Assembly (NCBI GenBank): GCA_017506865.1
Contig: JAFCMP010000519.1
Span: forward strand, 1 to 64,000
From: Tribonema minus
Lineage: Eukaryota; Sar; Xanthophyceae; Tribonematales; Tribonemataceae
Length of the DNA: 64,000 nucleotides
Reading direction: 5' to 3'
Shown here piece after piece: positions 1 to 11,914 of the stretch. The first letter of the stretch is position 1. Every line of letters starts with the position of its first letter. The translations under genes were made by a program, and so were the position numbers. The notes below the pieces were generated by a model that saw nothing but the letters and a program-made list of their open reading frames with translations, was not told the DNA's origin and searched no databases.

Positions 1-316
1 AACCCTAAACCTAAACCTAACCCTAACCCTAACCTAACCCTAACCCTAACCCTAAACCTAACCCTAACCCTAACCCTAACCCTAACCCTAACCCTAACCC
101 TAACCCTAACCCTAACCCTAACCCTAACCCTAACCCTAACCCTAACCCTAACCCTAACCCTAACCCTAACCCTAAAAAATAACCTAACCTAACCCTAACC
201 CTAACCCTAACCCTAACCCTAACCCTAACCCTAACCCTAACCCTAACCCTAACCCTAACCCTAACCCTAACCCTAACCCTAACCCTAACCCTAACCCCCT
301 AACCCTAACCCTAACC

Positions 317-354
<38 letters not shown>

Positions 355-543
355 CTAACCCTAACCTAACCCTAACCCTAACCCTAACCCTAACCCTAAC
401 CCTAACCCTAACCCTAACCCTAACCCTAACCCTAACCCTAACCCTAACCCTAACCCTAACCCTAACCCTAACCCTAACCCTAACCCTAACCCTAACCCTA
501 ACCCTAACCCTAACCCTAACCCTAACCCTAACCCTAACCCTAA
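1..543. repeat. Telomere, CCCTAA repeat array
   Basis: An almost uninterrupted run of CCCTAA units with a few variants (CCCTAAA, CCTAA, one A-rich interruption near 174-185). The C-rich strand runs 5' to 3' from base 1, which is the orientation expected at the left end of a chromosome with a TTAGGG-type telomere. The array stops abruptly and the next base belongs to a retroelement, with no subtelomeric satellite between them. Confidence 0.97.
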
Positions 544-589
544 GGCTGCTAAGATCAGGAAAGCCGCTGTCGAGGCTGGGCAGGCAGTG

Positions 590-2880
590 CCAGCGGTGGT
601 GATCACGGCAGAGGAGCAGGCTGCCAGCGACGCATGGAGAGCCGTCAATGCTCGCCACAAACCTGCTGCGAAAACGGTGGCTGAGCTGGAGGCAGAGATT
701 GAGGCGGCAGCGAGTGTGCGGCTGCAGCAGGCAGCTGCACCCGCGGTTGCTCGTGTGACCGCTGCGGATCAGTCCCCGCGGTGGGCGACAGAGGGCACTC
801 TTGCACCCGCAGTGCGTGCCCACAGTGTCACTTAGTGCAAGCGCGGCAGCAGCCGCGGAGCACTCCCGCTCACATGCGCTCCAGTTGCTTCAACAGGCAA
901 TGATGGAGGGCAATGAGGCGCAGAGGGAGCTCGGGCGTCTGCGTCGCACGGTGAGTACTACATGACCGCTCCACTCTCTTCTGATCCGGAGCGGCGCAAG
1001 CGCGACAGCCGATTGGTACAGGAGGCCAACGATGACGTGAGCTCCCAGACGATGCGGCTCATTGGCATAAAAGAGCGGGTCGAAGACCTGCGGATCGCTG
1101 CACTCCGTCTGGGGTGCAGCGTGTCTGCGGGCATGGCGCCGGGCGGCGGCGGGGGTCCTGACCCCAGCGACGACGGCAGCGGGGGTGCGGGTGGCTTCAA
1201 CGGCGGGGGGCGTGGTGGCGGTCCGCCTCTTGGCGGTAACGGCAACGGCGCCGGCAACACCGATGGCCGTGGAGGTCGTGACGACGGCGGAGGCCGTAAC
1301 GACGGCGGAGGGGGCGACGGGGGAGGGCCTTCTGCTGGCGGCAACGCCATGTGCGACGACGGGGATGACAACATACCCCAGCACGACTACGGCACAGCGC
1401 CGGCGGCCCCTGGTGGCGGCGGCGGTGGTGGTAGTGGCGGCGACGACCCATCACCAGATGACTCGGTAGGCACTATGTCTTCTAATGCTAAACGACTTGA
1501 CCAGCTAGCAACGGGGTCTTGGACCCCTAGAAAAGCAGGGTACAGGGAGTGGATTAATATTCCAAAGGCTTCTCACATTACCATACCCTCCTCAAGACTA
1601 CCTCGAGAAACTTATGTGGTTCGTGTATGTGCTGGAGCAGATAAGAGAGTTGGCGCAAGGAGAGTGCCATCAGGCCATTCGTGACCACAATAAGAAGGTG
1701 AAGGCGGAGGACAAACTAGTGTGGACCCCATCTGATTGGAAGTTCCATTGGACTGATGGCTATCAGCAGGTGCTACGCGCAGCTGTAACAAAGAACGTTG
1801 GTACACCAGCCAGCAAGGCGATAGCTGATTCTGTTGATCAGTTAACCAAGTCAACATTTGACGAGGCTGAGAAGAACGAGGAAGATCTCATGCCAGATAG
1901 CCTCAGCTGTTCTTACATTGAGGAAACGTTGCTGGACGCAGTGTGCGCACTAGATGAGTATACTGCTGCTAGCAGCTTCGAGGCCATGTATTTCAAGACG
2001 GGCACTACGCTCGCTGACGCAATCAAGGCCATGTCCACTCTATGGACAATGGCTGAAAAGGCTATGCCTGTGGAGGAGAATGCGTATGAGTGGCGGCTGC
2101 ATAAGCCATTCCTGCGCATGCTTGTGGGTCACTGAACTGGTCTCACTCCTTTTGCTAAGAAGTTGAAGGAAGACAAGCGAAATGGTCTTCTGAAGGAAGA
2201 CTTTCGCTACAAGGGACTTTAAAATCACGATCACGCGCATGATCGGATTGTTGCGGGAGGAGAATCTTGCCTTCTGCACCTCGCGCAGCCATATCTGCCG
2301 GAGGGGGTCGTGGCGACCCAACGAGCGCCCATACCTACTGTTAAAGCTGTCACTCCTGGACTGACACCTTCTGCTGCAGGTGGCGCGTCAACGCGTGATA
2401 CGAGTACACCCTCTAACCCTAACCATGCAGGCAGGCCAGGCAAGCCCGGCAAGCCCGAGGGTACGCCAAGGAATGGCGAACGAGGCATGTTCAAGAGCTA
2501 TAATATCAATTATTCTCATCAACTGCCTAACCACACAGAAGATCTAAAGTGGATGCGCGACGCTACCTGCTCAAATTGCGGGGAGCTAGGCCATATATCT
2601 CACTGTTGCAAGATCTACACGAAGAAATCTTGGAACGCCGAAGAGCAACGCAACCCCAGGCACAAGTACAGCTCTAAATCTGAAGCTCACTATGACTTTA
2701 AGAACCAGTGCTGGAAAGACTGGCTTGCGTTGAAGCCGTCCGAAGATCCTGAAGAATACTTCAACAAGCGTCACTTGAGAAGTACCCCGAAGGTACCAAG
2801 AGAAAGGATACCTAGGATAGCAACCCGGGGGACATCGCTCCCGTCCCCGGGGAAGCAAAGAGGGAGGGCATTGGTATAGC
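590..2880 (+). pseudogene. Gag-like region of the chromovirus
   Basis: Open segments here encode an Ala/Glu-rich helical stretch (about 590-830), a Gly-rich low-complexity stretch (about 1,130-1,450), a helical capsid-like part (about 1,620-2,130) and a C-terminal part with a CCHC zinc knuckle (CSNCGELGHISHCC, about 2,566-2,610). Gag of Ty3/Gypsy elements forms the particle and binds RNA through such a knuckle. Assignment rests on the knuckle and on position ahead of the protease; the capsid part has no motif I can name. It begins immediately inside the telomere junction, so the N terminus is not present. Confidence 0.65.
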
Positions 2881-3689
2881 TGATACCAGTAGCAGCCAGG
2901 GTAGCGTCACGACGGAGCCGCGCGTACGGCGTCGTAAACGTAGTCATTTGGCAACTCTCATGCGCGCGGAGGCGCGAAATAAGCGTGTAGAAGAACTAGC
3001 AGCTAATGTTGTAACTTCAACTTCACATGGCGCAGCACCTGTTATTGCGGTAGCAGATGTTGCAGCAAATGCTGTTGATTCCTCAGCAGTAAATGCAGTG
3101 AGCGTGCACGCAGATATTGCTGGTAACACAGTAGTAAATGTAGGCACAATAAAAGGTTACCCGGATTCTAAAAAGCCTGTGCAGACGGTAGTTAGCATAG
3201 CACAAAGCGCAGTGAAAGCTGCAGGAGCACGACCACGTGTGTCGTGCGCAGACGAATCAAGTGATGATAGTGACGCCGAGAGTACCGGCAGCTCTTCTCC
3301 AGTTCGATCGCTAGCTGCGCAGGAGCGCAGCACTCTTCCTGTAGGGGGGGTGGGAACAGCATCTGCGGCTGTTTTAGCGATTCGGACCTAACCGATTCTG
3401 ATCTAAGCGATTACGAAAGTGAAAGCGAGGAGGAGTGTGACGCAACCGCGTTGCACCGTGTAGATGTGTGGCTCGGTTTCAAGCCCGAGTCCGATGCGGT
3501 TACGGAACCGGCGGACGCGCAGGTGCACCACACTACTGTTGAACCCTACACCTCAACACTACATTTGCTCAGTGACGAAAGGCTCGACTCTGAGGAGCGC
3601 AAGCTCAATCATGCGCACGTGGAGGAAATGCAGATTCTGCAGGCAACTCGAATAGGCGCTGTTTCTTCTCAGCAGCGTGGGCTTAGGCC

Positions 3690-4190
3690 AGGCACCATCA
3701 CGTGCCACGGCGGCGCTAAGCTACTCTTTGACTTCACAGTCGATGTGCGCGGGCAGCAAAACAAGCTACCGCAGAAGGTGCGCGACGGGTCATATGATAC
3801 CGGCTGCGGCGCATCTTGCGTTGACGAGGCGCTGGTTAAGCGAGTGTTGGACCGTGGAGCCATCAATAACAGCGCCATTCACGTCATGGAACACCCAGCA
3901 GGGTTTGACCTTACTAAGGGCGGCACGCGGATCAGCAAAACGGTGAATCTCAGCATCACCTTTTCAGCTATGGAACCGCTTCGCCCTGTAAAACTCACTT
4001 AGATCTTCCTGGTGGTACCCTGCTTAGGGGCACATATGCTACTAGGAGGCGAGGTGATCTCACGGCATAATGTGAATCAGTGCCTCAGCGATCTTCAAGG
4101 TATCATTAACGTTGAGTTGGTTGAGGGCCTCAGACCGGTGCCTGCAGCAGCGGCTTACGGCGTGTCTCCTAACGCGCTACCGGTCATGAG
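3690..4190 (+). pseudogene. Retroviral-type aspartic protease segment
   Basis: Contains the active-site triplet Asp-Thr-Gly (DTGCGAS, around 3,796) followed by a hydrophobic stretch and a segment ending in MLLGGEVISRHN (about 4,030-4,070), which matches the typical protease C-terminal LGxDxL-like strand. In Gypsy elements this enzyme cleaves Gag and Pol. A second Asp-Ala-Gly-Ala segment follows near 4,325 and may be a duplicated protease-like half. Position between gag and the enzyme domains supports the call. Confidence 0.65.
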
Positions 4191-4559
4191 AGTTGCGGAT
4201 GGCGGCGACCAGGCGGAGGGGTGGCTTGCGGTAGCAACACGTACGGTCGACGTGAAGGGCGATTGGTCCAGTTGGGTCTGCGTGCGAGTATGCCATTCGG
4301 ATGGTAAGACGCCAGTGTGCTCAACTGACGCTGGCGCTCATGCGAACATGCTTGTGGAGCTGCGGGTGCGGCACCCTGAGCTCAAAGCAGAGAGGATGGT
4401 AATTGAGTTATCACCTATGGGAGCGGTACCTGTTGTGCTGCAGTCACTTGGTGGTGAATTTAGACTGAGGCCAGGTGCCGTGGTGGGGTCAGCATTGATG
4501 CAGGCCACGCCGGCGGATGAGCTGCCCTACAATGAGGACGGCAGTCCTTGTTTGGAGCG

Positions 4560-5560
4560 GCTGCGTAAACCTAAGGCCATGGAGCTATTATGTGGTGCGG
4601 GGGGTCCATCACAGGGCGGCAAGGCCTTTCTTGACACAGTTTTGGCTACTGACCTAAGCAAGAGCGCGTGTGAGCTTTATGCACGCAATCATGCTGGGGT
4701 GAAAGTCATTGGCGGAAATATCAATCAGCGCAGTGTGCAACTGGAGTTGATCGCGGAGGCTACTCGTTTGGGAGTAGCGGTGGGCAGCGGCGGGCCCCCT
4801 TGCACTAACTTCAGTCAATCAGGGCTGCGGGTGTCTAGCAAGGGGTTGGAATGTGTGCTTAGCATGCTGAAGGTGCACACAGCAATACCCACTCTACGCA
4901 TGTCGGTGCTGGAGAATGTACTGGGCTTCATGTCCACGCCGGAGTGGCAGCTAACCCTAACCTCAGCCAGGGCTCTGGGTTTTGTGTTCAGCAATCATGT
5001 TGTCAGGGGTGACGATTGCGGGTTGCCAACTAAACGGCGGCGTGTGTTCATCATCTTCACGCGCGGGCGGCCTGCGGGCAGTGGCCTGGCGGAAGAGGAT
5101 GAGGCTGACTGGGCGGGCGTTCATGCTCGCCTAGAATCTCTGCTTGCTGCACAGAGGGGTCTTGAGGGGTACACCAGTGTGGCAACCGCCACCGGCATCA
5201 GTGCTGACGATGTGCCCTTCTACAGGTTCTGCGCGCGCAACGTTGCGGCGCCGGAGGTGCTGTCGACGCGGCAGCCCTGCCCTACTCTGCGCAGCTCGTG
5301 TCTGCGCAGGCCCTTTGCTGGTACTGATGGTGGTACTGGCGTGCTTCGGCACAACCCTCGGAACGCCACTGAGCTGCCTGCGGAGGTGGCAGCAGCTCGA
5401 CATTTGACCTGGCGGCAGCTGCTGCAGGTCAGCACGATTGGCGACTATGACTGGCCGGAGCCAGAGCACGGGGCTCGCAGCGACAGTATGCAGATGCTGG
5501 CAAATGCGGTCCCACCTCGCATGGCCCACTATGTGCGGGAGGCTCTGTTCAGAGCTGGCG
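4560..5560 (+). pseudogene. C5 cytosine DNA methyltransferase domain inside the retroelement
   Basis: Conserved C5-methyltransferase motifs appear in the correct order. Motif I (SAM binding) is MELLCGAGGPS near 4,580. Motif IV is GGPPCTNFSQSG with the catalytic Cys codon at 4,801-4,803. Motif VI is Glu-Asn-Val at 4,912-4,920. Motif VIII is an Arg-rich TKRRRVFII near 5,028-5,054. Motif X is ANAVPP at 5,500-5,517. A variable target-recognition-like region lies between VIII and X. The family transfers a methyl group from S-adenosylmethionine to C5 of cytosine in DNA. It sits between protease and RT and reads in the same direction as the pol domains, so it belongs to the element and is not a nested host gene. 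C5 methyltransferases carried by LTR retrotransposons are, to my knowledge, reported only from a few algal and dinoflagellate lineages. Confidence 0.88.
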
Positions 5561-5599
5561 CGCTGCACCTTGCTGGAGTTCAACACATGCGATCAGATG

Positions 5600-6830
5600 G
5601 CGCTGCTGGGCCTCTTAGCCTACAGCAGCATGGTGAGGTACTTGATGCGCTTGCGGCGCGTTTGGTACCTGTGGCGGTGCGGCACGCGGTGCTGCAGCGG
5701 TGCCCCTCACGCGGGGCCCTCATGGGGTGGACGCCGTGTGGGAGGTGAAACAATTGATGCAGGAGTTCAGCTTGGCAGATGCTCAGATGGCTCAGGCTTA
5801 CTCTTCTGCGTGGTTAGTGCATCTGCACGACGCCATGGAGCAGCACCTCTTGCGGCGTGCGGAGGGGGGTTATAGTGGTAGTTCCATGCGGGAATGTGCC
5901 AATAACCCTGTGCTGCAGCTCCGCTGGCATCTTTGGCAGCGGCGGCAGATCAACATTATGTTTCCCCTTGCAGATATGGGGGCCGCATCTGGCGCATTTG
6001 AGCTGCTCATGCAAACGGCGATGCCGCGGCAGCGTGCCGCGCATGCCGAGCAGCTCAAGCTCGTGGGTGCTGAGGTGAGCGCAGAGCTTGCTTATCTCAG
6101 CAAATGCATGAAAATGTGGAACAAAGACATTGCCCACTCAGGGGCGTGTTCCGCGGATGGTCTGGGGGTCAGTGATGGCGACTCAGTTGATCAGGCCGCT
6201 GGTAGCGGTGGTGCTATGAGAAGTACTGCTACTGGCGGGGTTCAGATGATCAGACCGCTGGTGGTAGTGATGCTATGGGAAGCACTGCTGCTACTAGTGG
6301 AGGTTCAGGAGACCAGGCTGCTGGTGGTGGTGGTGCTGTTGGAAGCACTGCTACTGCTGGCAGCGGTGTCGGCGCTGTTGGGAGCGCCGGTGCCCCTGGT
6401 GCTACTGCTGCTGTGGGCAGCAGTGGTGGTACCGGGAGCAAACGCAAGCGCACGGAGGCAGAGGCGGCGGACGCGTGTGTCCGTCTGAAGCGACAGCTGC
6501 GGCAGCAGCTCGCTCCTGTTCTTCAACGGAGGCGCCTCAGCAGGCGGCAAAGGTGATGATCACTATTGCAGCAGCAGTGCTAGGGGTGGAGCCAGATGGC
6601 TCTGTTGAGCAGTCGATGGCGTTGTTACAGTCATGCGCGTTTCTGGGGTTGTTCGATGCAGAGCCACCTGCGGAGAAACTAGAGGTCCCTCTTGGAGGGG
6701 CCACCAGCGAGGACCCCCTTGTGCAGGCGGTTCTCAGCAAAGCTCAGGAGGTGCTAGCACCTCATCTGCTGAAAGTCAATGTGCAGATTGACAGCTGGAC
6801 AGCTGACCAGGTGACGCAGCTGGACAGCTG
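5600..6830 (+). pseudogene. Linker between methyltransferase and RT, partly low complexity
   Basis: A helical stretch (about 5,760-6,140, with many Ala, Gln, Met and His, including WLVHLHDAMEQHL) is followed by Gly/Ala/Ser/Thr repeats (about 6,170-6,440) and a short helical part (about 6,550-6,800). No enzyme motif is visible. It may be a connector region of the polyprotein. The helical part faintly resembles a minus-strand segment near 48,860 (see findings). Confidence 0.45.
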
Positions 6831-6859
6831 ACCAGGTGACGCGCTTGGTGTTCGAATTG

Positions 6860-8390
6860 AACCAATTCGTGGACGACTTCTCTAAGGATAAGTGGGACTT
6901 GGGGTTTTGCAAAACCCTACCATTCCGCATTGTGCTGCGCGAGGGGGCGCAGCCGGTCGCGGATCGGCCCTACAGGTACAGTCCTCACATGACTGCGCTG
7001 ATACGGGTCGAGATTGACAAACTGATTGCGGCAGGCATCATCAGGCTTTCTCAGTCTGAGTGGAGCTCGCCGGTGGTTGGCGTGATGAAGCCTGATGGAA
7101 CAGCGCGCATTACAGTCAACTTCCGCAAGGTGAATGCGCAATCAGTGATACCGAAGGTGCCTCTTCCTCTCATTGAGGACATCTTCAACTCGCTCGGCGG
7201 AGCACGTTTGTACCTCGGTATCGACATCAGCGGAGCCTTCTTTGTATCAGACATTGACTCGGCGACCATTCCCCTCACAGCAATGGCAACGACATTTGGA
7301 TTGTATGAGTGGACCAGGTGTCCCCAGGGCGCAGCAGGCGCTCCGGGGCACTTCACTCGGCTCATGGAGATTGTGCTCCAGGGGCTTGAGCGTGCGCAGT
7401 CGTTCATTGATGCTGTGATTGTTCACTCACCTGACGTGGACACACATCTGGACGACTCGCATAAACTGATGCTGCGCATGCGGCAGCACAGCATCAAACT
7501 TGCACCAGGCAAGATGCACGTGGGGTGCATGCGCATCAAATTCTTGGGCCACATTGTCGAGGTGGGGGGCATCAGGCCCGACCCTGACAAGGTGACAGCG
7601 CTGCTTCAGATGCCAGTACCCGGGGACCTCTCGGCACTGCGCAGCTGGCTCGGCTTAGCGAACTACGACGGGCGGTTCGTGCGCAACATGGCGGAGGTCA
7701 TCTCTCCGCTCACGGCGCTTATGGCAAAGGACGTGCCATTCTTCATTGGCGACGTGCAACTCAGCGCGTTTGAGGAGGTGAGCACTTCACTTTCGCTCCA
7801 TGCTCTCATGACATTCCCTGATCATGAGGCGGCAGCGGACGGCACCAGGCCGTTCGTTCTGGCTACAGATGCGTCGAAGTTGGGCTTTGGCACAGTGTTG
7901 TCACAGGCAGATGCTTCAGGTGTTGAGCACCCTTTAGCATTTGCAAGCAGAGCTACGTTGAAACATCAGCGTAATTGGACCACTACGGACCTGGAGGCAT
8001 GCGGGGTGGTGTTTGGGGTCAAAAAGTTCAGGCACTTGCTCTGGGGTAGTCCCTTTGTGATCGATCCTTTGTGATCGATCGAAACATCAGCGTAATTGGA
8101 CCACTACGGACCTGGAGGCATGCGGGGTGGTGTTTGGGGTCAAAAAGTTCAGGCACTTGCTCTGGGGTACTCCCTTTGTGATCGATCCTTTGTGATCGAT
8201 ATACAGATCATCGTGCACTGCTGTGGTTGGAGAGTTGTAAAGACAAAACAGCTCGTCTGGCGCGGTGGTTTGAGTTCTTGGGCGCTTTTCCGCATACCAT
8301 CCGTTACAAGGAGGGCGTGCGCAATGGCAATGCGGACGGGTTCAGCAGGAATCCAATCGCATCTACAGCAGCTGACGCTGCTGAGGAGGC
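6860..8390 (+). pseudogene. Gypsy reverse transcriptase and RNase H
   Basis: RT: the palm entry SEWSSPVVGVMKPDGTAR (about 7,050-7,110), VNFRKVNA, then the LYLGIDISGAFF strand (about 7,205-7,240), the FGLYEWTRCPQGAAGAP block (motif D/E equivalent of Gypsy, near 7,300) and KIKFLGHIV-like MRIKFLGHIVEVGGIRPDP (about 7,530-7,590). RNase H: FVLATDASKLGFGTVLSQ near 7,850, and the closing GNADGFSRNP near 8,325-8,356 that normally ends the Gypsy RNase H domain. Together these copy the element's RNA into DNA and remove the RNA template. The order RT then RH directly confirms Ty3/Gypsy. Confidence 0.92.
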
Positions 8391-9690
8391 AGCTAATGAG
8401 CTGATGGAGGCATACCGTGTGGCTGATGTAGCGACGGTAGCGCCGGGTTCTTGTGATCGTGCGGCACGCCTAGCGGCTGCTATGATTGCAGATTTGCACA
8501 CACGCATCTACTGTGCATTGGAGGTGGATGGATCAGATTATGATGGTAATGCTGATGGTCATGGTGGAGCTACGTTGGGTGATTGGTCTTGGACTAATTC
8601 TCGCTCAGCTGTGGCAGGAGCAGTGCATGTCAATGCCATGACAACACGCAACCGTGGTGCACATTCAGGTGCTGCGGTGGCACATGGTAGCGCTGCTCGT
8701 AAGTCGCATGTGCGCGGCAATGCAGGTAGCACTGCAGCTGAGCACGGCGCCAGTGGTGGTGCAGGTGGCACTACTGCTGCAGGAGATGGTTTGGCGCGCA
8801 CGACGCGTGCGCGCAACAGCGCTGCGGGCACTGAATTGGGCGTCCGTGATTCCGGCAGCGGTGTGGGTATCACTGCTGCTGGGGGCTCAGCCGCGGCTAG
8901 CGTGCAGAGTGCGTTGGGTGGTACAGGCGCGAGCACAGCGGGTGCTCATGGGGCTTCTTCTATAGCGACAGGCACGACTGGCGGTGCTGCCCTTGTGGCA
9001 CCGTGGTCTGTCGCTGGCGTGCCTGCTGCTCCGGCGGAGGGCTTAACACATGGTGGCGGAGGGGATCACATATCTTGCAGCAGCAGCTGAGGCGGAGGGG
9101 TCCAGGCACAGGGGTGCTAGTGGGCAGGCTACGGCAGCGGTTGTGGGGGCGGAGGTTCGGCAGCGGTTGTGGGGGCGGAGCATGGTCGGCAGTGGTGGTC
9201 AACACGGGGAGGGGCATGGCGATGGCGGTATGGACGACGCTCTGCTTCGTCGCCTTGACGGAGTAGGGGGGTTGTCGTCCAAGGGGGGCAGCACCTTGCC
9301 CAGCAGCTCTTGCGAGTCTGGGGGGCTGTCCAACACGGGGGGTTCGCGGCGGGGCGGTCTTGATCGCGCAGCGGGACCTTCCAGCGACGGAGGGATCGCG
9401 CTCCTGCATGGCATCACTAGCCAAGCGGAGGTGGCGACATCCGGCGGCGGCGGCGGCGCTCTGCTCAGCAGCAACACACAACCAAGGGGGTTAGGGGGGA
9501 GTGTTGCAGCGGCAGAGGTCGGGGTGGCGAGCGGTGCTGAGGCATCTTCGCTTTCTTCTCTACGGCAAGTTTCCAAGCCTACTGAAGACGCAAGTGGGCG
9601 TGGCAGCGCTGCAGCGGCCAAGGTCGCAGCAGCAGGGGCAGCCGCAGCTCATAAGCGTGCGAACGAGCACACGGTGAGCACCGAACTTTC
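8390..9690 (+). pseudogene. Ala/Gly/Thr/Ser-rich spacer between RNase H and integrase
   Basis: About 1.3 kb encoding low-complexity sequence rich in Ala, Gly, Ser, Thr and, later, Gly-Gly-Gly runs and poly-Ala. No domain is recognised. Gypsy elements normally have a short tether here, so this is an unusually long insertion. It may be a simple-sequence expansion; I see no separate gene in it. Confidence 0.5.
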
Positions 9691-11230
9691 TGGTGTTTTA
9701 CCCCATACGCTCGGTGCAATGACAGTGGCAGACTGGCTAGCAGCGCAAGAGGCAGATACCTTTTGTGCAGCGACGATGTTTTGTCTTAATCAGCCAGCGT
9801 CGGTGCCTATTGACTCAGAGCTCAAATCTCTAGTTAAGAAGCATAGAGAGTCGTGTTGCATGGAGTGGGCAGGTGGAGCCCGTCTTCTATGTAGACGCGA
9901 GGTGGGGCCCAATGGTTTGCTCGGTGAGGCCGTGCTAGTTATACCATTAGGGCTGCGGGATAAAGTGATGCACTGCTTGCATGGGGAGATATGTGGAGGG
10001 CATCAGGGGGTGCGGCGCACTATGGAGCTAGTACAGCGACATGGGTGGTGGCCGGGGTGGCGTGCGTCAGTTACGCATTGGGTGGAGCACTGCTGGCCTT
10101 GTCAGGCGCGTAAAGGCAGCGGTAAGCGCGCGCGTTTGCCGACCATTTATCGGGAGCTACCACCACACCCATGCCATACTGTAGCTACGGACTGCTTTGG
10201 TCCTTTAATAGTATCTTATGGGGGGAACATGTATATACATGTGTTCATGTGCCTGCTGACTTCGCATGCGGCGGTTTATGCCGTGCGCGAGGGGGAGAAC
10301 ACGGCGGTGACAGCAGTGGAGCTGTTGGTGGATCAGTATAGCACGCTGTATGGTATGCCACATACTTTGCTTAGCGACAGGGGGTCGCAGTATACAGCGG
10401 AGATTGTGCGGGCGGTGTACGCACTCATGGGGGTTCGGAAGTTGTATACCACCGCATACCATCCGCAGGCTAATGGGCAGGCAGAGCGATTCATGAAAAC
10501 GCTTGCTCAGATGCTTGCGATGGCAGTTAACAGCGCTCATAGCAATTGGGATCGGCTCATCAACCATGTGGCGTTTGCTCACAACTCGCACGTCAACGTC
10601 GAGCAGGGGTGCTCGCCGTTCATGCTGGTTATGGGCAGGGAGCCTCGCGTCGCTTTGCACTTGGTGCTGAGGGAGGTCGCGGGGGTGGTGGAGCGTTCGA
10701 GCGTGAGCACTTCCGCAATTCTTGCAGAAATGCAGGAGCGCCAGGTGACGGCGATGGCGATGGTGCACAGGCGTGCAGAGCTTAAGCGGGCGCGCATTAT
10801 GCGCGAGAATGCGGCGCTGGCGTGCGCGTTCAACCTGCGCGACGAGCCGGAGCGGGGGGGGATGGTGTGGGTTCACTCTGCGCCTATTACACATACGGCG
10901 ACAACCAGCGCTGAGCACGGCGCCTCGTGGCGTGCTGTGCTCAGCAAAAAGATGCTGAATCAGTGGCAGGGGCCATACACGGTCTTGGCGGTGGGCCCGG
11001 TGCATCACGGTGATGTGCTGGTGCAATCCAATGTCGTTCTACTGGAGATGGACGGCGGTCCAATGCGGGTGTCCATGTGGCGCACCAAGCGTTGTCGCGA
11101 CCCTAGCAAGGTCAGCGGTCGGCCTGTCGGCTTGCCTGACGGGTACGCGCGGTATCTGCTCTGCAGAAATCCTATTGCGGCGCCGGTGCCCGCATCAATC
11201 ACAGCGGACGATGTGACCTGGTCATCGGAT
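9690..11230 (+). pseudogene. Integrase of the chromovirus
   Basis: N-terminal zinc-binding region with His residues (HGEICGGHQGV) and CWPCQARKG (about 9,985-10,110). The catalytic core follows: TDCFGPL (first Asp, near 10,187), SDRGSQY (second Asp, near 10,375) and HPQANGQAERF (Glu, near 10,460-10,490), giving the D,D-35-E pattern of retroviral and Gypsy integrases. The FMLVMGREPR motif (about 10,620-10,650) is typical of the end of the Gypsy core. The enzyme inserts the cDNA into the chromosome. The downstream part is the DNA-binding C-terminal region, which leads to the chromodomain. Confidence 0.92.
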
Positions 11231-11234
11231 AGGC

Positions 11235-11405
11235 ATGGGGTGGAGGCGGTGGTGGGGCATCGCGTTGTGCGCGATCGCAGGGGGAGGCCTGCGGAGTTAC
11301 AGTATCTAGTGCGCTGGGAGGGAGCGCAGGTAGCCGATACTTGGGAGCCAGCACATTTTTTAGACGATTGTGCGGGGGCTACGGTGGAGTATTGGAACAC
11401 AGCAG
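11235..11405 (+). pseudogene. Chromodomain (integrase C-terminal)
   Basis: Residues VEAVVGHRVV, an Arg-rich turn, then LQYLVRWEG, DTWEPAHFL and an Asn-containing C-terminal helix fit the chromodomain consensus (E-x-I-L-x-x-R, YLVKWxGY, TWEPxxNL). Chromodomains bind methylated histone H3 tails, and in chromoviruses they steer integration into heterochromatin. That such a domain sits in an element next to a telomere fits that preference, though this is inference. Confidence 0.85.
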
Positions 11406-11564
11406 CAGCAGCAGGGGCCGGTGTTGCACTTGCGCACAGCGAGACTAGCGTTGTGCGGGGGCGTTTACGTCAGGCGCGGCAGCGTGCCAATGGGGGGGGG
11501 GCTACGGTTAGGTTCACAGGGGGCAAGTACAGGTTGCCAGAGGGCGTTCGGCGCCTGCGGCAGA

Positions 11565-11914
11565 CTCCTAGCGAGTTGCTCTTGTCCGATTCTTCCATCA
11601 TGGGGGCGCGGGTCCTTATGCGGTGGGAGTACTCTGCTGCTGAGATGCCTCAGGGGCAGCGGGTGCAGTGGTGTGAGGGGATAGTGCGCAGAGGCATATC
11701 CACTCTTGTGCGCGGCGGGGGGTCGCGGTGTCGGCGTACTAAGCGTAGTACGCTCAACATATACTGGTTTGGCGATACGCGCGCGCGGGAAACGCCACTC
11801 GTCAGAGCCAACTACTGGGACAGCAACGAGTTTGGCGCGCCTAAAGATGCTTGGTTGCTGATCGGCAGCAACGAGCAGGTGGCGTCGTGGGGCGGCATCA
11901 TCGCGGCTTCGTGA
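11565..11914 (+). pseudogene. Extra C-terminal domain of unknown function after the chromodomain
   Basis: After a basic linker comes a compact segment of roughly 110 residues with a regular pattern of Trp and Tyr in beta-strand-like blocks (GARVLMRWEYS, VQWCEGIVRR, LNIYWFGDTR, RANYW, DAWLLIG). The spacing is reminiscent of a Tudor/SH3-like barrel, but I cannot match it to a family. Most chromoviral integrases end with the chromodomain, so this is additional. It ends at a TGA at 11,912-11,914. Confidence 0.5.

Noticed and set aside
335-823. Minus-strand frames coding long Val-Arg or Leu-Gly dipeptide runs at the chromosome end
   Set aside because: They are translations of the telomere repeat.
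890-1454. Minus-strand Pro/Arg-rich frames over the gag-like region
   Set aside because: Shadows of the Gly-rich GGC repeat on the plus strand.
10205-11026. 273-codon minus-strand frame
   Set aside because: Lies wholly opposite the integrase, has His/Arg/Pro-rich shadow composition and no motif.
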